From: Rhizobium vallis
Lineage (GTDB): Bacteria; Pseudomonadota; Alphaproteobacteria; Rhizobiales; Rhizobiaceae
Direction of reading: 5' to 3'
DNA length: 64,000 nucleotides
Assembly (NCBI RefSeq): GCF_003985155.1
Contig: NZ_ML133687.1
Location: forward strand, 620,001-684,000
In this document: piece by piece, positions 17,773 through 27,275 of the stretch
Numbering within the stretch: position 1 is the first letter of the stretch
How the letters are laid out: each line of letters opens with the position of its first letter
Made by a program: the position numbers and the translations under genes
The notes under the pieces: generated by a model
What the model was told of the DNA's origin: nothing
Seen by the model: only the letters and a program-made list of their open reading frames with translations
Database searches by the model: none

Positions 17773-17860
17773 CATAAAACTTTCACACTGGCGAAAGAGT
17801 TCATTGACCCTTCTGCGGCATGTTCCTGGCACAAAAGAACAAGTCACAGTGGAGATTGGC

Positions 17861-19666
17861 ATGTCTTTGGCTGCCACCGTCGAGCCTGGTGTTCTGCGCC
17901 GCTACGCCAGCGATCAGATCGTAACGCTCGCCAAGCTCGTGGTTGAAAATGCCTTTCAACCGATTGTCGAGGCCGGCACCGGTACCGTTTTCGGTTACGA
18001 ATCCCTCATGCGCGGTCAGGAACGCATCGGCTATGACACGCCGGCCGACATTCTCGACGAGGCCCACCAGACCGGCCAGCTGTTGCAGTTCGAACAGATG
18101 CTGGCCAGCCGGGCGCTCGCCAAATTCGCGACGTTGCCGAACTTTGCGACCTCGACGCTTTTTCTCAATCTCGACGTCCGGCTCATTCCGCATGGCGAAC
18201 GCCTGGTCGAAAATCTGCTCCAGCATCTGAAGACGGCCAATATTCCGCCGTCCTCCGTCTGCTTCGAATTCTCGGAGCGTTTTGACAACACCAGTGTGCC
18301 GGAATTTTCCGCCCTCGTTTCGAAGCTGCGTAAAGCCGGTTTCAAGCTGGCGATCGACGATTTCGGCGTCGGTCACGGCGAGATGAAGCTGCTCTGCGAT
18401 CATCCTGTCGATTACCTGAAGATCGATCGTCACTTCGTCGCCGAAATCGACCGTAGCCCGCGCAAGCGTCATCTCTTAAAGAGCATCGTCAACATCGCCC
18501 ACGTGCTCGGCACGCGCGTCATCGCCGAAGGCATCGAGACCGAGGCCGAATTCATCGCCTGTCGCGAATACGGCGTCGATCTCGTCCAGGGCTGGTTCAT
18601 TTCCCGCCCGACAACGCATACTTCCGAGCTCGCGCCATCCTTTCCGCATCTGCAGGAGCTCGGCAAGAGTAAACGGGGCAGCCAGTCGCTCGACGAAATC
18701 CTCATCCGCAAGCAGATCGAACTGCTGCCGACGGTCTACGAGAATGACAGCATCGACAGCGTCTTCGAACTCTTCCGCCGCAATCCGCGCCAAGCCTTCT
18801 TTCCCGTCCTCAATGCTAATAACGAGCCGCGCGGCATCATCCACGAGCATCACCTGAAGGAATATATCTATCAGCCCTTCGGCCGCGATCTCCTGAAGAA
18901 CAAGATGTATGAGCGCTCCATCTCGCATTTCGTCGAGATGGCGCCGATCGTCGGCCTCGATAGCGATGCCGAGCAACTGATGGCGATCTTCGCCAATATG
19001 GAAGGCAGCAATTGCCTGATCCTGACCGATAACATGCGTTATGCCGGAGTCGTCTCTGCCGCCTCGCTGATCAAGGTCATCAACGAGAAGCAGCTGAAGA
19101 CCGCACAAGACCAGAACCCGCTGACCGGCCTGCCGGGCAATCGCGCCATCCGTGATTTCATGCGCCAGTCCGGCCGCGATGGCGATGAGCTCCGCCACTT
19201 CTGCTATTGCGACTTCGACAATTTCAAGCCGTTCAACGATGCCTATGGTTTCCATCTCGGCGACCACGCGATCTCGCTGTTTGCCGCGCTGATGCGCCGA
19301 TATTTCTTCGCCGAGCGCCATTTTCTCGGCCATGTCGGCGGCGACGATTTCTTCATCGGCGTCGTCGGCTGGACCAAGGAAGAGCTGACGGAGATTCTCG
19401 ACCGGCTGATCAGCGATTTCCATGACGATGTGCGCGATCTCTATTCCGACGAGCACCGCGCCGCCGGCCGCATCCTCGGTCACGACCGTGCCGGCGCCGA
19501 AGCGCTGTTCCCGCTGATGCGCTGCTCGATCGGCGTTATCGAACTGCCGGAAGGCCTCGTCATCGACGATATCAACCGCGTCAGCGCCGAGATCGCCATC
19601 ATCAAGTCGGCAGCCAAGGAGAGCGAAGAAGGCCTCGTCTTCCATCTGCTGGGCGAGGCGAATTGA
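17861..19666 (+). CDS. EAL-CBS-GGDEF c-di-GMP signalling protein
   Basis: A 601-residue cytosolic protein with the domain order EAL (about 20-260), CBS pair (about 290-420) and GGDEF (about 440-595). The EAL domain keeps the metal and catalytic residues (YESLMR, FLNLD, FEFSER, IDDFGVGHG, YLKID, AEGIET and VQGWF), so it is probably an active c-di-GMP phosphodiesterase. The GGDEF site reads GGDDF (Asp for Glu) but FDNFKPFNDAYG is intact, so cyclase activity is uncertain. The CBS pair suggests adenine-nucleotide control. ATG 17861 has a GGAG RBS; an upstream in-frame codon at 17804 does not. Most two-domain proteins have GGDEF first, so the order is unusual. Confidence 0.9.
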   Translation: MSLAATVEPGVLRRYASDQIVTLAKLVVENAFQPIVEAGTGTVFGYESLMRGQERIGYDTPADILDEAHQTGQLLQFEQMLASRALAKFATLPNFATSTLFLNLDVRLIPHGERLVENLLQHLKTANIPPSSVCFEFSERFDNTSVPEFSALVSKLRKAGFKLAIDDFGVGHGEMKLLCDHPVDYLKIDRHFVAEIDRSPRKRHLLKSIVNIAHVLGTRVIAEGIETEAEFIACREYGVDLVQGWFISRPTTHTSELAPSFPHLQELGKSKRGSQSLDEILIRKQIELLPTVYENDSIDSVFELFRRNPRQAFFPVLNANNEPRGIIHEHHLKEYIYQPFGRDLLKNKMYERSISHFVEMAPIVGLDSDAEQLMAIFANMEGSNCLILTDNMRYAGVVSAASLIKVINEKQLKTAQDQNPLTGLPGNRAIRDFMRQSGRDGDELRHFCYCDFDNFKPFNDAYGFHLGDHAISLFAALMRRYFFAERHFLGHVGGDDFFIGVVGWTKEELTEILDRLISDFHDDVRDLYSDEHRAAGRILGHDRAGAEALFPLMRCSIGVIELPEGLVIDDINRVSAEIAIIKSAAKESEEGLVFHLLGEAN

Positions 19667-19742
19667 CGCCCTTGCCACTTCCAGCCTTCCCAAGCCTCCG
19701 GGGCTGATCTATTCCGAACAACAGGGATAGGAGGGCCGCGAC

Positions 19743-20741
19743 ATGTCACTGCCTCAGGAAATGCGTTTCGTTGATCTGCCGTCCTTCGGCGGGCCGGAGG
19801 TGATGGTGATCGGCAAGCGCCCGCTTCCCGTGCCTGGAGACGGAGAGGTTCTGGTGCGGGCCGCGGCGATCGGCGTCAACCGTCCCGATATCTCCCAGCG
19901 CCAGGGCAGTTATCCCCCACCTAAGGATGCGAGCCCGATCCTCGGCCTGGAACTGTCAGGCGAAATCGTTGCCATCGGCCCCGGCGTCAGCGGCCATGCC
20001 ATCGGCGACAAGGTCTGCGGCCTCGCCAATGGCGGCGCCTATGCCGAATATTGCCTGCTGCCGGTCGGCCAGATCCTGCCGTTCCCCAAGGGCTACGATG
20101 CGGTAAAGGCTGCAGCCCTTCCCGAAACCTTCTTCACCGTCTGGGCCAATCTCTTCCAGATGGCCGGGCTGACGGAAGGCGAGACAGTGCTGATCCATGG
20201 CGGTTCCAGCGGCATCGGCACGACGGCGATCCAGCTTGCCCGCGCGTTTGGCGCCGAGGTCTATGCAACCGCCGGCTCCAAGGAGAAATGCGAGGCCTGC
20301 GAGAATCTCGGCGCCAAGCGCGCGATCAACTACAAAACCGAGGATTTCGCCGAGGTGATCAAGGCCGAGACCGGCTATGGAGTCGATATCATCCTCGATA
20401 TGATCGGTGCTGCCTACTTCGAGCGCAATATCGCCTCGCTCGCACGGGATGGCTGCCTGTCGATCATCGCATTTCTTGGCGGTGCGCTCGCCGAAAAGGT
20501 CAATCTCTCGCCGATCATGGTCAAGCGCCTGACGGTGACCGGCTCGACCATGCGTCCGCGCACGGCGGAGGAGAAACGCGCCATCCGCGACGACCTGCTC
20601 TCGGAGGTCTGGCCGCTCTTGGAGGCCGGTACCGTCGCCCCCGTCATCCACGAGGTCTTTGCCTTCGAAGAGGTTGTCGAAGCGCACCGGCTGATGGAAG
20701 AGGGCAGCCATGTCGGCAAGGTCATGCTGCGCGTCGGCTGA
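19743..20741 (+). CDS. NAD(P)H quinone oxidoreductase (zinc-less MDR, PIG3/QOR-like)
   Basis: A 332-residue medium-chain dehydrogenase/reductase. It has the GroES-like N-terminal half ([22 protein letters not shown]) and a Rossmann fold with the nucleotide-binding motif [15 protein letters not shown] near residue 155. The zinc-ligand cysteines of alcohol dehydrogenases are missing. The sequence resembles the TP53I3/PIG3 type, which reduces quinones using NADPH. It ends overlapping by 20 nt with the convergent MFS gene. A good RBS (AGGAGGG) is present. Confidence 0.9.
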   Translation: MSLPQEMRFVDLPSFGGPEVMVIGKRPLPVPGDGEVLVRAAAIGVNRPDISQRQGSYPPPKDASPILGLELSGEIVAIGPGVSGHAIGDKVCGLANGGAYAEYCLLPVGQILPFPKGYDAVKAAALPETFFTVWANLFQMAGLTEGETVLIHGGSSGIGTTAIQLARAFGAEVYATAGSKEKCEACENLGAKRAINYKTEDFAEVIKAETGYGVDIILDMIGAAYFERNIASLARDGCLSIIAFLGGALAEKVNLSPIMVKRLTVTGSTMRPRTAEEKRAIRDDLLSEVWPLLEAGTVAPVIHEVFAFEEVVEAHRLMEEGSHVGKVMLRVG

Positions 20742-22149
20742 GTGTCAGCGAGACGCCGATCGCCAGAACACCGGGTAGTGCCATAATGAGATAGAGCCAG
20801 TGCGCCGCCGAAAGCGCGCCTTCTATGCCGCCTGGATGGACGAGGCCGGCGCCATTGGCGATGACGCCGGCAAAGGCCGCCCCGAAGGCGCCGCCGAGCG
20901 AGCTCATCGTCGGGATCGCCGCGGAGGCCTTGTCTTGTTCGTTGTCGGCAACGAGCTTCAGGACCGTGGCGACGAGATGCGCCCAGCCGAGCCCGACGCC
21001 GAAGCCCATCATGAACATGCCGATCGCCGCCGGCACGATCAGGAGCATATGGCCCTCAGGATTGTCGCTGGCGAGGAAGATCGCGAGGCAGGCGGTCGCC
21101 GCCGCCTCGATGAGAGCGCCGATGACGATGGCCGCATAGGCCCGCCGGCCGGTCAGCGAACCGCTGAGAAAGGCCGCAAACGCCCAGCCGAGAGCGACCA
21201 GCGCCACCAGATAGCCCGATGCGAGTGGCGTCACCCCGTGCAGCGTCTGCAGGAAATAGGGAATGAAGACGTCGCTGACGAGCACGACGGTCATGGCGAG
21301 CATTGTCAGATAGACGCGCGAAATCGGTTGGGAAAGGCTGACGGCGCCTAAGGGCAGGAGCCGGTTCGCGCTACGCCTCTCGATAACAAGCATGCCGGCG
21401 ACCGCAGTGACCGAAGCTGCAATCAACACCACACTCGCGCCCGTCGTCTCGATCGCGCTGGCCGCACTGACCATCAGAACGGCGGCAAGTAGCAGCCCGA
21501 TCTGCGCGACCGGGGTCTTGGCCTGCTCGCGATCGTCTTGGACTTCGGGCAATAGCCGTGGCGCCAGCGCCGCCATCAGCAGGCCGAACGGTACGAGCAC
21601 GATAAAAGCGTAGCGCCAACTGCTGCCTGACGAAAAGAAGCCGCCGAGCGTCGGCCCGATGACGGTCGCCACTCCCCAGATCGCCGCATAGAGCGTCGAT
21701 GCCTTCGGCCAGAGCGGCTCGGGATAGACGAAGCGGATGAAGGCATAGCCGAGGGCGGCGAGCGCTCCTGTTCCCAAACCCTGTACCGCGCGTCCGATCA
21801 GCACCACCGGCATCGACGGTGCGGCTGCGGCAATCAGGCTGCCGACGCCGAAGACCAGGGCTGCGATCACATAGACGGATCGAAGGCCGACGCCCCGCGG
21901 CCGCATGGCGACGAAGATCGAGCCGAGCACGGCTGCCGCCACGAAAAGGCTGGTGACCCAGGAAAATAGGGCAAGCCCGCCGATATCGCGCACGATCGAA
22001 GGCGCGATCGTCGCCATGATGTAACTCTCCACGGCATAAAGCGTCACGCCGCCGGCCAGCATCAGCGTTGCCGGCAGGTGCTGGGGCAGGAACAGGCGGA
22101 AGACGGAGCTGGCGTCGGGAAGGGCTGCAGTCTGGTCGATATTCGACAT
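20722..22149 (-). CDS. MFS multidrug-type efflux transporter
   Basis: A 475-residue polytopic membrane protein. The start at 22149 ([11 protein letters not shown]) was chosen because upstream residues are not membrane-protein-like and would cross the divergent regulator. Hydrophobic segments begin at about residue 30. The drug-exporter pattern is visible: an acidic residue in the first helix ([11 protein letters not shown]), the R-rich cytoplasmic loop ([13 protein letters not shown]), [19 protein letters not shown] and [11 protein letters not shown]. It faces a Cys-rich HTH regulator whose operator lies between them, so it is probably induced by that regulator's ligand. The substrate is unknown. 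Its 3' end overlaps the quinone reductase gene. Confidence 0.88.
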   Translation of the reverse strand: MSNIDQTAALPDASSVFRLFLPQHLPATLMLAGGVTLYAVESYIMATIAPSIVRDIGGLALFSWVTSLFVAAAVLGSIFVAMRPRGVGLRSVYVIAALVFGVGSLIAAAAPSMPVVLIGRAVQGLGTGALAALGYAFIRFVYPEPLWPKASTLYAAIWGVATVIGPTLGGFFSSGSSWRYAFIVLVPFGLLMAALAPRLLPEVQDDREQAKTPVAQIGLLLAAVLMVSAASAIETTGASVVLIAASVTAVAGMLVIERRSANRLLPLGAVSLSQPISRVYLTMLAMTVVLVSDVFIPYFLQTLHGVTPLASGYLVALVALGWAFAAFLSGSLTGRRAYAAIVIGALIEAAATACLAIFLASDNPEGHMLLIVPAAIGMFMMGFGVGLGWAHLVATVLKLVADNEQDKASAAIPTMSSLGGAFGAAFAGVIANGAGLVHPGGIEGALSAAHWLYLIMALPGVLAIGVSLTLSRRAA

Positions 22150-22185
22150 GGGATGATTCCCTCGGATTTTTGCTGGCGCAGGATT

Positions 22186-22252
22186 ATTTTCCAAGTTATA
22201 AATTGGAAAATTGCATGTCGCCCCGATTAAAACAAGATGTAGCTTGGAAAAT
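22186..22252. promoter_or_regulatory. Operator cluster between MFS exporter and its regulator
   Basis: Inverted repeat ATTTTCCAA (22186-22194) and TTGGAAAAT (22203-22211), 8-nt spacer, plus a third copy TTGGAAAAT at 22244-22252 directly touching the regulator ATG. Three identical 9-nt half-sites in a divergent promoter region are a strong sign of specific repressor binding and autoregulation. Confidence 0.78.
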
Positions 22253-22876
22253 ATGCGCCAGTCCCCAGCCAACCGGATATTGATCCTGATGAAGACCGAA
22301 GGTCCGCAGCTTGCGGCCGCCATCGGCGATGCGCTCGGCATTTCAGGGGAGGCGGCTCGCCAGCAGCTGGCGAAGATGGCGGAGGAGGGACTGGTGGAAC
22401 CAATCACCGTTGCCACCGCCGGTCGGGGCCGGCCGCGCCAGCTCTGGCATCTCACCGCCGCCGGCAACCGACAGTTTCCCGACGGTCATGCAGAACTGAC
22501 GGCAAATCTGCTGGGAACGCTCGTCGAGCAACTCGGGTCTGAAGCCCTCGATACCGTGATCTCAGCCCGGGAGGCTGAGACGCTGACACGTTACCGACAG
22601 GAACTCGAGCGCGCCGACGATCTCGCCACGCGCATCGAGGCGCTCGCCGCCATCCGCACCCGCGAGGGTTATATGGCCGATAGCTGGAAGCAAGCAGACG
22701 GTTCGTTCATGCTGGTCGAAAACCACTGCCCGATCTGCGCGGCCGCCACCGTCTGCGCCGGTTTCTGTCGCTCCGAACTCGAAACCTTCCGCGCCGTTCT
22801 CGGCGCCAGGGTCGAACGCAGTGAACATATCCTCGCCGGCGCGCGGCGCTGCGCCTATCGCATCACGCCGGATTGA
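22253..22876 (+). CDS. HTH regulator with SufR-like cysteine cluster
   Basis: A 207-residue regulator. The N-terminal winged helix-turn-helix (NRILILMKTEGPQLAAAIGDALGISGEAARQQLAKMAEEGLV) ends with the wing GRGRPRQLWHLT. The C-terminal half has Cys at 159, 162, 168, 172 and 200 (NHCPIC, VCAGFC, RRCAYR), the pattern of cyanobacterial SufR-type Fe-S repressors and related DeoR/ArsR-like proteins. ATG 22253 sits just after the third operator copy; a TTG at 22211 would lie within the operator. It is divergent from the MFS exporter, its likely target. Function of the cluster is inferred. Confidence 0.82.
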   Translation: MRQSPANRILILMKTEGPQLAAAIGDALGISGEAARQQLAKMAEEGLVEPITVATAGRGRPRQLWHLTAAGNRQFPDGHAELTANLLGTLVEQLGSEALDTVISAREAETLTRYRQELERADDLATRIEALAAIRTREGYMADSWKQADGSFMLVENHCPICAAATVCAGFCRSELETFRAVLGARVERSEHILAGARRCAYRITPD

Positions 22877-22904
22877 CCGATATCGGCGGAAAGCGAGCAG
22901 CGTT

Positions 22905-24116
22905 TCACGCCGGCTGTCGCATCTGCTGCCGGCCGCTTTCGAGATAGAGCAAGGCTCCGATCGACGCGAGACCCGCGGCCGCGCCGACGAAGGCGGTGCC
23001 GGAATAATCGGTGACCGATGTGCCGAAGGCAAAGAGCGCTGCGGCGATGCCAACCCCGATGAAGGTGTTGAGCGAGATCAGCGAACTCCCGAGCCCCGGC
23101 CGATCGGCGATCAGATCCTGCAGATAGGTGATCGGCACGCTGAGGATCGCTGCCACCCCGCAAGCATTGACGAGGAGCAGCGCATAGATGTGCCAGCGCG
23201 CGGAAGCAAAGCCGAGCAGCATCAGATATATGCAGTAGATCAGCGTGCCGAAGGCGAGCACATGCACGGTCCGGAAGCGGCGCTGCGCAAAGCCCCACAT
23301 CACCATGAATGGCATTTCGAGAAAGGCCGTCAGCCCGGCCATGAAGCCGACATCGACCACGGTGCCGCCGGCCGCATGGGTGATGATCAGCGGCGAGAGC
23401 ATGCCGTTCAGCCGCTGCAGCCCGAACAGCATCGCCATGACGATGACGCGCGACAGCACATAGGGCTCAAAGATCCGTTTCAGCGACGCAAAGAAGCCGA
23501 CATGATCGGGGCCGGGGCCGGCGGCGCCATTTCCGGGCGCGAAGAAGAAATACAGACAGAAGCAGGTGCAGCTTGCGAGCGCCGCAATCCCATAGGCCGG
23601 CGTCATCGACGGTGAACTGACGAGATAAAGGCCGATCATCCCCGGCGCCAGCGCCCATGAGCCGGAATAGAGTGCACGCACCGTCGCGGTGATTGCCGCC
23701 CCCTGGCCGCGTTCCATCTGGTTGGTCCTGGCGCGCAAGCTGGCAAATAGCAGCGAATAGGTGGAGTTGCTCATCGGCACCAGCAACAGCGTGGAGATGA
23801 TGAAGACCGCCGGGCTGTGGATGATTGCGATCGACCCGAAGCCGAGCATGCCGGCGACCGAAAGCCCCAGTACCAGCGGCCGCCGCTCTTTCAGCCTGTC
23901 CGACCAGATGCCGAGCGTGAGACTCGTCGTGACATTGACGATCGCCGAGAAGAACACCAACGCCGAATAGGCGCCATTGCTCAAGCCGAGTTCGTTAATC
24001 CCGATGATCGACTGGTAAGGTACGGTCGAGGCATAGGTGAAGGCGAGCGCGACGAGCGTCACGGTCGGGACGCGGATCCTGTTGTCGCGAAGGATCAAGG
24101 AGAAAGTGGAGGGCAT
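22905..24116 (-). CDS. MFS transporter, SetA/SetB sugar-efflux type
   Basis: A 403-residue protein with about twelve membrane segments. The order and motifs (TLGIWSDRLKERRPLVLG loop between helices 2 and 3, VPMSNSTYSLLFASLRA, ATVRALYSGSWALAPG) match the sugar-efflux-transporter branch, known for exporting sugars or analogues. It starts at MPSTFSLILRDNRIR. The stop is 29 nt from the convergent SufR-like regulator gene. Substrate not determined. There is no sugar catabolic gene next to it. Confidence 0.82.
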   Translation of the reverse strand: MPSTFSLILRDNRIRVPTVTLVALAFTYASTVPYQSIIGINELGLSNGAYSALVFFSAIVNVTTSLTLGIWSDRLKERRPLVLGLSVAGMLGFGSIAIIHSPAVFIISTLLLVPMSNSTYSLLFASLRARTNQMERGQGAAITATVRALYSGSWALAPGMIGLYLVSSPSMTPAYGIAALASCTCFCLYFFFAPGNGAAGPGPDHVGFFASLKRIFEPYVLSRVIVMAMLFGLQRLNGMLSPLIITHAAGGTVVDVGFMAGLTAFLEMPFMVMWGFAQRRFRTVHVLAFGTLIYCIYLMLLGFASARWHIYALLLVNACGVAAILSVPITYLQDLIADRPGLGSSLISLNTFIGVGIAAALFAFGTSVTDYSGTAFVGAAAGLASIGALLYLESGRQQMRQPA

Positions 24117-24526
24117 GGCGCTATTCCTGATGCACCACTCATAGCTGCATCGGGCACATCAGAGAAACGATAGTTTTCGATCGCCTCCGTCAACTTTTGT
24201 GATGAATGCTTGAACTGTGTGATCGCCTCCGGAGTCCGTCAAACCGTGCCCACCTCCCGAGAAATTATTCCGGAAGTGTCAGGCATGTCTCCGAACATCT
24301 GTCAGGTATGTATCAAGGCCGTACATCAAAGCCGAGGATAAGGGAATGCACGGTGATGCTTCCGCCAAACGCGCCGCAGTCGCGTTGGCCACTCTCTCAG
24401 TCAGGCTCCACCTTCATCCGGATGACGACCGCCGTCACCCGAATTCCCGCACCACCTAAACCCCGTTGGCTTTCGTCCCCTGACGCGTTATGCCTGCGCA
24501 TCCCGCCAGCATCCGGATGAGAGCTC
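24117..24526. other. Intergenic region with a 12-nt direct repeat
   Basis: 410 nt between the divergent sugar-efflux and asparaginase genes. At 24277-24288 and 24300-24311 the motif TGTCAGG(C/T)ATGT occurs twice, 23 bp apart, on the same face of the helix. This suits a regulator binding site. No supported gene. Confidence 0.45.
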
Positions 24527-25534
24527 ATGACCAATCCCGTCACCGTCGAAGTCACCCGTGGCCTGCTCGTCGAAAGCCGCCATCGCGGCGCGGTGGCCGT
24601 CGTCGATGGCGATGGTAAGCTTGTGTTTTCGGCTGGCGACATTGAGGCAGCTGTTTTCCCGCGGTCTTCCTGCAAGGCGATGCAGGCGCTGCCGCTGGTC
24701 GAGAGCGGCGCGGCAGATGCCTATGGCTTCGGCGACAAGGAACTGGCGCTTGCCTGCGCCTCGCACAACGGCGAGGAGGAGCATGTGGCGCTCGCCGCTT
24801 CCATGCTTGCGCGCGCCGGCCGCGGTGTCGAAGCGCTGGAATGCGGCGCCCACTGGTCCATGAACCAGAAGGTCCTGATCCAGCAGGCCCGCACGCTCGA
24901 CGCGCCGACTGCGCTTCACAACAATTGCTCGGGAAAACATGCCGGCTTCATCTGCGCCTGCTGCCATAAGGACCTCGATCCGAAGGGTTATGTCGGTTAC
25001 GACCATCCGCTACAGGTCGAGATCCGTGCGGCGATGGAAAGCCTGACCGGCGCCGTGCTCGGCGCGGAGAGTTGCGGTACGGACGGCTGCTCCATTCCGA
25101 CTTATGCAGTGCCGTTGCGCGGCCTTGCCCACGGATTTGCGAAAATGGCGACCGGCGTCGGCCTGGAGCCCCTGCGCGCCAAGGCGTCCCGCCGTCTGGT
25201 CGAGGCTTGCATGGCCGAGCCCTTTTATGTCGCGGGCTCCGGCCGCGCCTGCACCAAGCTGATGCAGATCGCTCCCGGCCGCATCTTCGTCAAAACCGGC
25301 GCCGAAGGCGTCTTCTGCGCGGCGATCCCGGAAAAGGGCATCGCCATCGCACTCAAATGCGAGGACGGCACGACCCGCGCCGCCGAAGCCATGGTGGCGG
25401 CGACGCTCGCCCGCTTCTTCGAGACGGAGGAAAAGATCCACGCAACCCTGATGGGTTTTGCCATGACCTCGATGCACAATTGGAACGGTATCCATGTCGG
25501 CGATGTCAGGGTCACATCCCTCTTGACCGAATGA
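24527..25534 (+). CDS. L-asparaginase, Rhizobium etli type (class 3)
   Basis: A 335-residue hydrolase converting asparagine to aspartate and ammonia. It is unrelated to the E. coli enzymes; its fold is the serine beta-lactamase-like type known from R. etli ReAIV and ReAV. The Ser-x-x-Lys active-site pair is Ser47/Lys50 (PRSSCK), with Ser79 (CASHNGEE). The zinc-site residues Cys134, Lys137 (NNCSGKHAG) and Cys183 (ESCGTDGC) are present. Its length resembles the shorter chromosomal paralogue. Neither an Asn transporter nor aspartase follows, so it is not in the ans operon. Confidence 0.92.
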   Translation: MTNPVTVEVTRGLLVESRHRGAVAVVDGDGKLVFSAGDIEAAVFPRSSCKAMQALPLVESGAADAYGFGDKELALACASHNGEEEHVALAASMLARAGRGVEALECGAHWSMNQKVLIQQARTLDAPTALHNNCSGKHAGFICACCHKDLDPKGYVGYDHPLQVEIRAAMESLTGAVLGAESCGTDGCSIPTYAVPLRGLAHGFAKMATGVGLEPLRAKASRRLVEACMAEPFYVAGSGRACTKLMQIAPGRIFVKTGAEGVFCAAIPEKGIAIALKCEDGTTRAAEAMVAATLARFFETEEKIHATLMGFAMTSMHNWNGIHVGDVRVTSLLTE

Positions 25535-25666
25535 GTGCGCGAAGCGCGTACATAAGTTATAAAAAAATAAGAATTACCTAATATAAAGAGATGCGCCCTG
25601 CGTCGGACGTGCTTTGCGTATCGACGCGGAGGCGAGAGCGTTCCCTGGAAGCCGTGGGGGCAGGGT

Positions 25667-26404
25667 ATGTTTGCAGGCCGCTATCTCTGGTGGGTGCTGA
25701 CCGGTACCGGCATCTTCATTTTCGCTGCGCTCGGTCTCGACCATATAACCTGGCTCACAATCCAGTTGTCAGGCTGCGAGAAGATGGCCGGCGCCTGCGA
25801 GTCGACCATCTGGTGGATATCGCGCATGCTCAAACCCGGCTGCATCTGGATCGCCATCGGCATGCTTTTCATGGCCACCCTGGTTCGGCTTCACTATCTG
25901 TCGCTGCTCTGGTTCTGGGGACCGGTTGCAGCCGTCTGGTTCGTCGCCGCCACACCGTTTCTTCTCTTCATCTCAGCGGATACGGCGGCGTCGTGGCCGG
26001 TCATCCTTGCGATGCTGCCCGTTCCGCTCCTGTTCCTGGTCGCCTTCATCGTCTATCTCATGGTTCCATTCGAGGATGGCGACGCGCGCTCGCTCGAAGC
26101 GTCGGTCCCGCTGCGTCTCGCGGCCCGTCTGACGGCGGTCTACGGTGTGCTTGCAGCGGCAGCCTTCATGGCGGACTTATCTCGAGTGGTCGGAACCCTG
26201 CTCGACATGCCGGCCCTTTCCGTCGTCGTCGCGCTGGCGCAGCCTTATCTGCAGACGATGCTGACCTTTGGAACCGGCAGCATGGCGCCGGCCTACGTCA
26301 TGCTGGCGCTGTTCATCGCAGCCCTTGCCGCAAGTCTTTTGCCGCAGGCCGCAGCGCGCGCGCCGTCCCGCAGCACCATTATGCTGCGGCGATTGCGCCG
26401 TTGA
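25667..26404 (+). CDS. Hypothetical integral membrane protein
   Basis: A 245-residue protein with about six hydrophobic segments, beginning with YLWWVLTGTGIFIFAALG. A short extracytoplasmic loop carries two Cys (LSGCEKMAGACES) that may form a disulfide, and a third Cys is in KPGCIWIAIG. I recognise no transporter or enzyme motif. The RBS is weak (GCAGGG). The 3' end overlaps the convergent DeoR-type gene by 26 nt. An AT-rich spacer separates it from the asparaginase gene. Confidence 0.7.
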   Translation: MFAGRYLWWVLTGTGIFIFAALGLDHITWLTIQLSGCEKMAGACESTIWWISRMLKPGCIWIAIGMLFMATLVRLHYLSLLWFWGPVAAVWFVAATPFLLFISADTAASWPVILAMLPVPLLFLVAFIVYLMVPFEDGDARSLEASVPLRLAARLTAVYGVLAAAAFMADLSRVVGTLLDMPALSVVVALAQPYLQTMLTFGTGSMAPAYVMLALFIAALAASLLPQAAARAPSRSTIMLRRLRR

Positions 26405-27134
26405 GGTCGCGATAGGGCTTCAGCCGTTCGGCCGACATGTCAGCAGGCACGATCAGCCCCGCCACCTCGGCAACGCCGAGCACCGGGCACGGTGACACGA
26501 GGTCGAATTTCTCCTCGGTCAGCAGGACATGGGTTTCGGCCGAACACCGCGCGATATGTCGCTTGATGGCCGCTTCCTCGAAATCGCCGGTGGAAAGTCC
26601 GTGCACCGGATGCGCCGCCGTGACGCCGAGGAAGAAAAGGTCGGGGCGGAGTTGCGAGATCGCCGCCATCGCCGCTGCTCCCGTCGCCACCATCGAATGT
26701 TTATAGAGCCGTCCGCCGGTGAGGATCACCTCGGCTGTCGGGTGGTGTTCCAGTTCGGCGGCGATCGTCGGGCTGTGGGTCGCGACCGTCAGCGGCATGT
26801 CGCGCGGCAGGTGCCTGGCGATCTCTGCCGTCGTCGTGCCGCCGTCGAGGAAGATCATCTGCCCCGGCTTGATCATTGCCGCTGCCCTCGCTCCCAGCCG
26901 CACCTTGATTTCCGACGAAACGCAGCGCCGTGCGGTGAAATCCGGCAGGTCCGGCGCAAGTGGCATTGCGCCGCCATGCACCCGCTTCAACAGCCCCTCC
27001 GCTGCCATTTCCCGGAGGTCGCGCCGGATCGTGTCCTCCGAAAGGGCGAATTCCTCGGCGACGCGCTTGGCGATGACTTGGCCGTCGCGGCGCAGGATAT
27101 CGAGGATCAAGGTCTTGCGTTGGGTCGTCAGCAT
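26379..27134 (-). CDS. DeoR-family transcriptional regulator
   Basis: A 251-residue repressor. Residues 1-57 form the DeoR winged HTH (TTQRKTLILDILRRDGQ ... SEDTIRRDLREMAAEGLLKRVHGGA). The rest is the sugar-phosphate-sensing domain with IFLDGGTTT near residue 95, LTGGRLYKHSMVATG and the FLGVTAAHPVHGLST signature. ATG 27134 was chosen; an upstream in-frame codon at 27206 lies inside the regulatory region. It is divergent from a DUF4406 gene. Phased ACGAA repeats lie directly before the start. The effector is not predictable. Confidence 0.88.
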   Translation of the reverse strand: MLTTQRKTLILDILRRDGQVIAKRVAEEFALSEDTIRRDLREMAAEGLLKRVHGGAMPLAPDLPDFTARRCVSSEIKVRLGARAAAMIKPGQMIFLDGGTTTAEIARHLPRDMPLTVATHSPTIAAELEHHPTAEVILTGGRLYKHSMVATGAAAMAAISQLRPDLFFLGVTAAHPVHGLSTGDFEEAAIKRHIARCSAETHVLLTEEKFDLVSPCPVLGVAEVAGLIVPADMSAERLKPYRDLNGAIAAA

Positions 27135-27141
27135 GGTCTCT

Positions 27142-27180
27142 CTGCACGAAAATTTACGAAGTATCGTGAATGTGCACGAA
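27142..27180. promoter_or_regulatory. Phased ACGAA repeats, probable DeoR-type operator
   Basis: ACGAA occurs at 27146, 27156 and 27176, that is 10 and 20 bp apart, so all lie on one face of the DNA helix. The outer two copies share the longer TGCACGAA. An ACGA-AGTA-TCGT palindrome lies at 27156-27167. DeoR-family proteins such as GlpR bind TCG-containing half-sites in this way. Confidence 0.65.
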
Positions 27181-27275
27181 TTGACTCGACATTCAAGAAA
27201 TATCATGCATTTTCACGCAATCCCGTGCATGATGCCGGGAGTGCTCACGCCTAAGGCGGAGTGAAGGAGTGGATC

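Noticed and set aside
17707..18000. Toxin gene (parE) after the ParD-like gene
   Set aside because: The plus-strand frames here do not look like ParE/RelE, and a terminator and the start of the EAL gene occupy the space.
18476..19693. 405-codon minus-strand open frame
   Set aside because: Antisense to the EAL-CBS-GGDEF gene, with no family resemblance.
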